From a bacterium (GTDB lineage: Bacteria > Planctomycetota > J058 > JACQDU01), in the NCBI GenBank assembly GCA_016200955.1, contig JACQDU010000450.1, forward strand, positions 1 to 7,065: 7,065 nucleotides of DNA, given 5' to 3'. The notes beneath the pieces were generated by a model, which worked only from the letters and a program-made list of their open reading frames with translations, was not told the DNA's origin and ran no database searches. Position 1 is the first letter of the stretch. Every line of letters starts with the position of its first letter. This document shows, in pieces, positions 1-4,782 of the stretch. Made by a program: the position numbers and the translations under genes.

Positions 1-66
1 CAGCGCCGCCAGGGCGATCAGCACGATCGACGGGAGCACGAGGAGGATCGCGCGGCGCGAGGTCAT
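1..66 (-). CDS. Start of an unidentified gene with a hydrophobic N-terminus (3' part outside window)
   Basis: Only the first 22 codons are present. They read MTSRR followed by a hydrophobic run (AILLVLPSIVLIALAAL), which looks like a signal peptide or an N-terminal membrane anchor: two arginines, then about 17 non-polar residues. The ATG overlaps the TGA stop of the SCO-DUF420 gene in an ATGA arrangement, so translation is probably coupled and the gene belongs to the same operon. No strong Shine-Dalgarno sequence precedes it. The position after a SCO gene would suit another exported or membrane-anchored oxidase assembly protein, a second thioredoxin-like protein or a cytochrome, but too little is visible to choose. 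The start is well supported by the overlap; the function is unknown. Confidence 0.6.
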   Translation of the reverse strand, partial: MTSRRAILLVLPSIVLIALAAL

Positions 67-1190
67 GGCACGCCCGAGTATATCCGATAGAGCAGGAGAT
101 AGACCGCGACTCCCGTGGACGACACGTAGAGCCACACAGGGAACGTGAGCCTCGCCACGCGCGCGTGCCGCTCGAAGGAGCCCTTGAGCCCGAGGACGCT
201 CGTCGTCGCCGCGAGAGGCACGAGAAGGAACGCGAGCCCGACGTGCGTGATGAGGATCCCGAGGTAGAGCGCCCTCGCTCCGCCTTCTCCCGGGAAGTGC
301 ACGGAGCCGAACTGCGCGTGGTACGTCACGTAGCACGCGAGGAACGCGACCGACACCGCGAGCGCCGTGAGCATGGTCCTCTTGTGCTGCGCGACTCGCC
401 CGCGCCTGACGAGAGCGAGCCCGACGAGCAGGAGGAGCCCGCTCGTCGCGTTGAGCGCGGCGTTCACCTCGGGCATGCACGTCGTCCGGCCGAGGAGACG
501 CGCTCTCTTGACGAGTCGATCGAGCCCGTCGGCCTCGAGACGGTCGTCGGTCTCGAAGTAATTCAAGAGCCGCCCCTCGCGGTCCACGAGCGCGAGCTTG
601 GTCGAGTGCGTGATCCGCTCGCTCGGCCTCGCGTTCGGGTCCTTCTCCATGGGCAGGAAGAAGCTCTCGGAGACGAGCTTCTTGACCGCCCTCTCGTCTC
701 CCGTGAGGAACAGCCAGCGCTCCTTGTCGGCGCCGAACTGGTCCGCGTACTCCGAGAGCACCCGTGGCGTGTCGAACTCGGGATCGACGGTGAACGTGAC
801 GAGCGAGACGTCGGTCCCCGCGAGGCTGTCCTGGAGCTTCCGCATCTCCCCCGTGAGCTTCGGGCACGGCCCTCCGCAGCGAGTGAACGCGAACCCGGCG
901 ATCCAGGGCCTCCCGCGCAGCGACGCGAGCGAGACGGGCCGCCCGCTCCTCTCCGTGAGCGAGAAGTCCGCGATCACGGGGAGCGGGACCGCTCCCTTTC
1001 CCAGGAAGAAGTCGTTTCTCCCCTCGGCGCTCCGGCGGTTCGAGTCGATCCACGCTCCGGCCGTGAGGAGCAGGGCGACGGCCGGAGCCACGAACGCGTG
1101 AGCGAGGCTCCTCCTGGGCGAGAGCGCGCCTCGGCTCGCCGGGGGCGCGCTCGTCGGGTCGTTGGTCGTGCTCGGAGCGTCGGGCGTCAC
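63..1190 (-). CDS. SCO1/SenC copper chaperone fused to a DUF420 (CtaM-like) membrane domain
   Basis: A 375-residue protein with two parts. Residues 1-31 are a Pro/Ser/Thr-rich cytoplasmic leader and about 32-47 form a membrane anchor. Residues about 70-232 are a thioredoxin-fold SCO domain with the copper-binding CGGPC motif (Cys105, Cys109) in the context FTRCGGPCP, a DP-x2-DTP segment at 136-142, an LTGD segment at 162-165, and the expected distal His195 in THSTKL. SCO proteins deliver copper to, or reduce, the CuA site of oxidase subunit II on the outer face of the membrane. Residues about 239-370 match DUF420: four helices (near 244-263, 273-291, 306-327, 349-369) with histidines 269, 291, 316 and 342 and the ending FPVWLYVSSTGVAVYLLLY. 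DUF420 includes CtaM of Firmicutes, needed for heme-copper oxidase activity. The start is GTG with a GGGAG 4 bases upstream, 25 bases after the subunit IV gene. Both domain assignments are strong. Fusion joins two oxidase maturation functions in one chain. Confidence 0.93.
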   Translation of the reverse strand: MTPDAPSTTNDPTSAPPASRGALSPRRSLAHAFVAPAVALLLTAGAWIDSNRRSAEGRNDFFLGKGAVPLPVIADFSLTERSGRPVSLASLRGRPWIAGFAFTRCGGPCPKLTGEMRKLQDSLAGTDVSLVTFTVDPEFDTPRVLSEYADQFGADKERWLFLTGDERAVKKLVSESFFLPMEKDPNARPSERITHSTKLALVDREGRLLNYFETDDRLEADGLDRLVKRARLLGRTTCMPEVNAALNATSGLLLLVGLALVRRGRVAQHKRTMLTALAVSVAFLACYVTYHAQFGSVHFPGEGGARALYLGILITHVGLAFLLVPLAATTSVLGLKGSFERHARVARLTFPVWLYVSSTGVAVYLLLYRIYSGVP

Positions 1191-1193
1191 GCG

Positions 1194-1199
1194 TCTCCC
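1194..1199 (-). promoter_or_regulatory. Ribosome binding site of the SCO-DUF420 gene
   Basis: On the minus strand this reads GGGAGA, with its GGGAG core 4 bases before a GTG codon. It lies in the 25-base gap after the subunit IV stop and supports GTG at 1190 as the start. No ATG nearby would keep the leader and the membrane anchor. Confidence 0.6.
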
Positions 1200-1215
1200 G
1201 TGAGGCGGTGCGATC

Positions 1216-2058
1216 CTACTTGTGCTCTTCCTTGTGCTCGGCGCCGCCCTTGTGCTCGCCGCCCCCCTCGCCCTCGCGGATCACGTCGACGCCGCCGGCC
1301 GGGGACTGGTTCACGGTCGAGGGCTCGCCGAAGAGGACGCCGTACATTCCCGTGTTGCCCACGTCGGGCATCAGGAGGAACACGAGGACGCAGGCGAGGA
1401 TCACGGGCGGCACGAGGATGATGTACTTCCACTTGATCCGGCTCGTCGGCACCCACGACGCGTGCTCGTACTTGAGGTGCATGAAGAAGAGCCCGACGAG
1501 CGCCGCCTTCACGAGCGCGAGCACGACGAGGCCCAGGATCATGACCGCCTTGTTCTGGATCACGTAAGCGACCGCGAGCTCGATCGCCGTGAGCACGATG
1601 AGCGCGCCGAAGACCTGGAGGTACTCCTTCGTGTGGTCGGGCCCCGCGTGGGCGTCGTGCTCGCCCGCGTGCGCCGCGGGAGCGGCGGCGGGCGCGGCGA
1701 CCGCGCCCTTCTCCTTCTCGAACGCCGCGAGGCCGACCTTCGGGTCCTGGCCCGGGAACGTCCCCTCGAGGGAGAACCCGCCCTGGTCGGGCTTGAAGTC
1801 GACCTTCAGGCCCTTGACCGCGTCGGCCGATGCGCCGCTCACGACGACGGTCACGCTCCCCTGCGCGAAGATCCGGTCGTCGGGCGCCCGCCGGTCGAGG
1901 ACGAGGCCGATCTTCCCGTGCTCGTCGAACTTGATGCGGACGACGTCGCAGCCCTGCTGGTCCGCTTTCAGGAACTCGGCGGCCTTCGTGCGAGCCTCGG
2001 CGGTGAGGACGAGCCAGTCGTCGCTCCCCGTGGTTCCGGCCTGCGGCATATCGCTCAT
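1216..2058 (-). CDS. coxD: Cytochrome c oxidase subunit IV (COX4_pro type) with an N-terminal HesB/IscA-like domain
   Basis: A 280-residue protein; ordinary bacterial subunit IV proteins are only about 90-120 residues. Residues about 15-103 resemble the HesB/IscA (A-type iron-sulfur carrier) fold. A helix follows LTAEA; a DD-x-IF element (60-64) is followed by a VTVVVSG strand, KGLKVDF (82-88) and GGF (93-95), the order seen in IscA proteins. The three ligand cysteines of IscA are missing; the only cysteine, Cys37, is not at a ligand position. Residues about 104-142 are an Ala/Pro/His-rich linker. Residues about 143-232 are the subunit IV domain with three helices (near 146-167, 171-194, 211-230) and the family signature LFFMHLKYE (190-198). 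A tail of about 50 residues ends in EHK repeats. The basic loop between helices 2 and 3 implies a cytoplasmic N-terminus and an external tail. The start is ATG with a good ribosome site 9 bases after the coxC stop. The subunit IV call is firm; the HesB-like call rests on pattern recognition alone. Confidence 0.88.
   Translation of the reverse strand: MSDMPQAGTTGSDDWLVLTAEARTKAAEFLKADQQGCDVVRIKFDEHGKIGLVLDRRAPDDRIFAQGSVTVVVSGASADAVKGLKVDFKPDQGGFSLEGTFPGQDPKVGLAAFEKEKGAVAAPAAAPAAHAGEHDAHAGPDHTKEYLQVFGALIVLTAIELAVAYVIQNKAVMILGLVVLALVKAALVGLFFMHLKYEHASWVPTSRIKWKYIILVPPVILACVLVFLLMPDVGNTGMYGVLFGEPSTVNQSPAGGVDVIREGEGGGEHKGGAEHKEEHK
1219..1257 (-). repeat. Three short direct repeats coding EHK at the end of subunit IV
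   Basis: The 9-base unit GAGCACAAG (minus strand) occurs three times, at 1219-1227, 1231-1239 and 1249-1257, in the same reading frame, each coding Glu-His-Lys. Together they make the charged tail EHK-GGA-EHK-E-EHK of subunit IV. The identical codons suggest recent slippage or duplication and not independent selection of each residue. Length variation among relatives would be expected. Confidence 0.7.
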
Positions 2059-2063
2059 GTTCG

Positions 2064-2069
2064 CACCTC
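2064..2069 (-). promoter_or_regulatory. Ribosome binding site of the subunit IV gene, overlapping the coxC stop
   Basis: The minus strand reads GAGGTG 5 bases before the ATG at 2058. Its first two bases are the last two of the coxC TGA stop codon, so ribosomes finishing coxC uncover or directly reach this site. It fixes the subunit IV start and keeps the HesB-like domain inside the protein. Confidence 0.75.
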
Positions 2070-2835
2070 AGATGAGGTAAACGACGGTGAAGAGGATGAT
2101 CCACACGAGGTCGACGAAGTGCCAGTAGAGGCCGGCGAGCTCGACCGTCGTGTTCTCCGTCTTCGAGAACTTGCCGCGGTAAGCGGCGATCTGGATCCCG
2201 GTCAGGTAGATCACGCCGCCCGAGACGTGGGCGCCGTGACAGCCGGTCATGACGTAGAAGCACGAGGCGAAGATGCTCGCCGCCGGCACGAAGCCCTCGT
2301 GGATGAGCTTCCGGTACTCGTAGACCTGGATGCTCACGAAGAGCGCTCCTATGAGGATCGTGGCCCACAGGAACTTGTGGAGCCCCGCCCGGTCTCCTCT
2401 CTGGATCGCCGCGAGCGCCATGACCATGGTCACGCTCGAGCAGATCAGGAAGAACGTGTTCGCCGCCGTGAGAGGGATGTTGAGCGGGTCCCTGTGCTCG
2501 ATCTCGAAGCTGCCGTCCGCCGCCTTCGCGATCTCGGCGCGCGGGACCCTGATCTCGGGCTCTCCCTCGATCTGCGACGTGAGCACGAGCGGGTCCTTCG
2601 AGTCGTCGCGCGACTCGCCCTCCACCTTGTCGCCGTTCGTCTTCCTGACCTCGACGGTGTAGGGCGTCACCCACTTCTTGGAGCCGATCCTGAGGACGAC
2701 GTAGCTGCCGATCAGGCCCGTGAAGAACATGATCTCCGTCGCGAGGAAGAGCCACATGGCGAGCTTCCCCGGAGTGATCGGCGGGCCCTCGTTGGGCTCG
2801 ACCTTCGTCTCGTGAACCGCGGCGGCGTGACTCAT
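2068..2835 (-). CDS. coxC: Cytochrome c oxidase subunit III with an inserted hydrophilic segment
   Basis: A 255-residue inner-membrane subunit of the five-helix bacterial type. It packs against subunit I and supports proton uptake and stability of the active site. Helix 1 is near 25-49 (WLFLATEIMFF, with the conserved Glu34), helix 2 near 123-143 (the NTFFLICSS region), helix 3 near 154-174, helix 4 near 186-217 with GCHGAHVSGG (198-207), and helix 5 near 236-254 with the signature YWHFVDLVW (237-245). Between helices 1 and 2, where related proteins have a short loop, residues about 52-117 form a charged, non-hydrophobic insert with no cysteine. By the family topology it would lie on the outer face. 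The ATG start has AGGAG 6 bases upstream. The gene starts 28 bases after ctaB and ends 9 bases before the subunit IV gene. Identification is firm; the role of the insert is unknown. Confidence 0.95.
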   Translation of the reverse strand: MSHAAAVHETKVEPNEGPPITPGKLAMWLFLATEIMFFTGLIGSYVVLRIGSKKWVTPYTVEVRKTNGDKVEGESRDDSKDPLVLTSQIEGEPEIRVPRAEIAKAADGSFEIEHRDPLNIPLTAANTFFLICSSVTMVMALAAIQRGDRAGLHKFLWATILIGALFVSIQVYEYRKLIHEGFVPAASIFASCFYVMTGCHGAHVSGGVIYLTGIQIAAYRGKFSKTENTTVELAGLYWHFVDLVWIILFTVVYLI

Positions 2836-2841
2836 GCGAGT

Positions 2842-2846
2842 CTCCT
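2842..2846 (-). promoter_or_regulatory. Ribosome binding site of coxC
   Basis: AGGAG on the minus strand, 6 bases before the ATG at 2835, in the 28-base gap between ctaB and coxC. This is the largest gap between genes in the window. It contains nothing else that I can recognise, such as a hairpin or promoter. Confidence 0.75.
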
Positions 2847-2863
2847 GTCGGTCGTGTTGCGCT

Positions 2864-3820
2864 TCATCGGTCGATCCACATGAGCCCGAGGAGGGCGGGC
2901 AAGTAGACGACCGATGCGAGGAGGAGGCGGCGCGCGTTCTCCCGCGACTCCTTGAGCGCGAACGCGACGGCGACGCCGGTGAACGCGAGCCCGAGGTAGA
3001 GGGCTCCCAGGAAGTAAGACGTCCCCGCGAGCCCGACGAGCGCCGGTGCCAGGCTCACGGGCACGAGCGCGAGGCAGTAGTTCGTGGACTGCCTCCCGGT
3101 CATGCCGCGGCCGCCCGCGATCGCGGGCAGCATCTTCAGGCCGGCCCGCTCGTAGTCCTCGCGGTTCAGCCACGCGATCGCGAGGAAGTGAGGGAACTGC
3201 CACACGAAGACGATCCCGAACAGCACGAGCGCCGCGGGCTCGAGCGCTCCCGTGACGGCCGTCCAGCCGATCACCGGCGGGAGCGCGCCCGGGACGGCTC
3301 CGACGAGCGTGTTGAGAGACGTCGTCCGCTTGAGGGGCGTGTAAGCGAGGACGTAGATCGCCAGGCTCGCTCCGGCGACGAGCGCCGCGAGCGGCGTCGC
3401 GAACACCGCGAGCTCCGCGAGGCCCGCCGTCGCGAGCACGATCGAGAACGCGAGCACTTCTCGCGCGGTGAGCCGGCCCGCCGGCAGCGGGCGAGACTCC
3501 GTGCGCCGCATGAGCGCGTCCGTGTCGCGCTCGAGGATCTGGTTGAGAGCGCTCGACGCTCCCGCGACGAGCGCCGTGCCGACGAGCGTGTGGACGAGGA
3601 GCGCGAGCGGCGGCGCTCCGTGCGCCGCGAGGCACGCGGACACCGCCACCGTCACCAGCACCAGGAGCGCGATCTTCGGGCGCACGAGCGTCAGGTAATC
3701 TCTCGCTCGAGAGACCGTGTGCTCCGCGCCAGCGCTTCCCTCCGCCTTCGGGGGAGGGCCGGGGAGGGGGGCGAGACCGCTCGCGATCGAAGCCGGCGGA
3801 GCGAGGACGAGAGGGCTCAC
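2864..3820 (-). CDS. ctaB: Heme O synthase (protoheme IX farnesyltransferase), UbiA family
   Basis: A 318-residue polytopic membrane enzyme that transfers a farnesyl group to heme B, giving heme O, the precursor of heme A for subunit I. The first prenyl-diphosphate/Mg site is NQ-x2-E-x-D-x-D (93-101), followed by M-x2-T-x2-RPLP-x-G (104-115). The second conserved block is YTPLKRT (160-166) with LVGAVPGALPPVIGW (172-186). A third is WQFPHFLAIAW (207-217) with the following NREDY and AGLKMLP. About nine hydrophobic helices fill the protein from 48 to 313. The start is taken as GTG at 3820, overlapping the ctaA stop by 4 bases, with GGGAGGT 5 bases upstream. This gives an extra N-terminal leader of about 40 residues with a Pro-rich part (15-30) before the family's usual beginning at RDYLTLVRPK. 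A second GTG near residue 36 is possible but has no comparable ribosome site. Function is firm; whether the leader matters is not known. Confidence 0.95.
   Translation of the reverse strand: MSPLVLAPPASIASGLAPLPGPPPKAEGSAGAEHTVSRARDYLTLVRPKIALLVLVTVAVSACLAAHGAPPLALLVHTLVGTALVAGASSALNQILERDTDALMRRTESRPLPAGRLTAREVLAFSIVLATAGLAELAVFATPLAALVAGASLAIYVLAYTPLKRTTSLNTLVGAVPGALPPVIGWTAVTGALEPAALVLFGIVFVWQFPHFLAIAWLNREDYERAGLKMLPAIAGGRGMTGRQSTNYCLALVPVSLAPALVGLAGTSYFLGALYLGLAFTGVAVAFALKESRENARRLLLASVVYLPALLGLMWIDR
3738..3758. repeat. GC-rich imperfect palindrome inside the start of ctaB
   Basis: Arms CCCTCC-G-CC and GG-G-GGAGGG pair around a 3-base TTC loop with one G-G mismatch. A run of C/G blocks adjoins it at 3759-3771. 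Translated in the ctaB frame the region gives PLPGPPPKAEG, the kind of peptide produced when scattered REP-like palindromes of GC-rich genomes fall inside open frames. It lies in the non-conserved leader of CtaB. I infer that it may be a dispersed element or its remnant; a single copy in this window cannot prove that. It might also form an RNA hairpin 60-80 bases into the ctaB message. Confidence 0.45.
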
Positions 3821-4782
3821 GACGCACCTCCCACGAGCTCGCGCCTCTCGCTGGAGACGCGCGCGGCGCCCGCCGGCACGAGGTCTCGCCCGATCGCGAG
3901 GGCGAGCGAGACGCTCGCTCCAAGGACGAGCGCCGACATCACGAGGTGGAGGCCCACGAGGAGGACCTTCACGTCGATCGGGGTCCCGTCGAGCGCGAAG
4001 CGGAGCTGCCAGGCGACGACGCCCAGGAGCACTTGCGCTCCGAGAGCCGCGTGGAGGAGCTTCCCGATCTTCCGCGGCCACGCCCGTTCGTGGTGGGCCT
4101 TCCTCATCTTGACGGTCGTCACGACCGCGAGCGCGAGCACGACGAGAGCGAACACGCCGTGCGGCGCGATCGAGAAGACGATCGCGTGGCGGAAGAGCGC
4201 TCCCAGGATCACCTGGACGTAAGCCGCTCCCGCCGTCGCCCACGCGAGCGCTCGCAGCGTCCGCGCGTGAGGCGAGGCGACCGGCTGCGCCTCGCGCCAG
4301 CCGCTCCCCGACGCGAGGACGACCGCCGCGAGGAACGCGAAGACCGCCTGCGCGAGGCACCCGTGCACGGGAGCGAGGCTCGGGTCGATCCGTTCGACTC
4401 GCATGCCTCCGACGACTCCCTGGACGCTCACGAGAGCGAGCGCGGCGAGGCCGAGCCACTTCCTCATCCCCGTTTCTTTCAGGAAGAAGACGAACGCCAG
4501 GACGACGGCGAGCAGGCCGACGATCTGACCCGCCACGCGGTGGCCGGTCTCGATCGCCACCGGCCCCGTCCACCGCTCGAAGGGGAGGAACCAGTGACCC
4601 TCGTGCGTCGGCCAGTCGGCGACGGCCATGCCCGACCCGGTGCTCGTCACCCTCGCTCCCATGTAGATGAGAGGGAGCGTCGCCGCCGCGACGATCGTCG
4701 CGAGGCGATGCGGCCAGGGGGCGGGGGCGACGGAGGTCGCCCCACGCGACGACGGCAAGGCGATCGAGGCGGGCGTGTCCAC
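3817..4782 (-). CDS. ctaA: Heme A synthase, COX15/CtaA family
   Basis: A 321-residue membrane protein that oxidises the C8 methyl of heme O to give heme A. It has about eight helices in two four-helix halves. Conserved heme-ligand histidines are His81 in ETGHR (78-82, the E-x2-HR motif), His140 in PVHG, His208 in PHG and His279 in GLHL. The QVILGALFRH block (190-199) is also typical. The first outer loop reads TGSGMAVADWP (48-58) and lacks the cysteine pair of Bacillus CtaA, so this belongs to the cysteine-free class. The start is GTG at 4782, immediately after the coxA TAA with no gap. No strong ribosome site precedes it, so translation probably depends on ribosomes leaving coxA. The next Met is Met41 inside the first helix, too late to be the start. 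The stop overlaps the ctaB GTG by 4 bases. Identification is firm; the exact start is less so. Confidence 0.94.
   Translation of the reverse strand: MDTPASIALPSSRGATSVAPAPWPHRLATIVAAATLPLIYMGARVTSTGSGMAVADWPTHEGHWFLPFERWTGPVAIETGHRVAGQIVGLLAVVLAFVFFLKETGMRKWLGLAALALVSVQGVVGGMRVERIDPSLAPVHGCLAQAVFAFLAAVVLASGSGWREAQPVASPHARTLRALAWATAGAAYVQVILGALFRHAIVFSIAPHGVFALVVLALAVVTTVKMRKAHHERAWPRKIGKLLHAALGAQVLLGVVAWQLRFALDGTPIDVKVLLVGLHLVMSALVLGASVSLALAIGRDLVPAGAARVSSERRELVGGAS
3826..3832 (-). promoter_or_regulatory. Ribosome binding site that sets the ctaB GTG start
   Basis: GGGAGGT on the minus strand, within the last codons of ctaA, 5 bases before the GTG at 3820. It is one of the strongest ribosome sites in the window and decides for the longer CtaB with its Pro-rich leader over the in-frame GTG further in. 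Confidence 0.8.

Noticed and set aside
1187..2755. A 522-codon minus-strand open frame spanning coxC and the subunit IV gene.
   Set aside because: It is a shifted frame of these two genes; the true frames give helices and signatures of subunits III and IV.
2836..2863. The 28-base ctaB-coxC gap as a promoter or terminator.
   Set aside because: It holds a ribosome binding site only; there is no hairpin with a T-run and no room for a promoter with both boxes.
1222..4222. Two long plus-strand open frames (1222-2883 and 2834-4222) opposite the subunit IV, coxC, ctaB and ctaA genes.
   Set aside because: Low-complexity charged translations without recognisable motifs or ribosome sites; antisense shadows.
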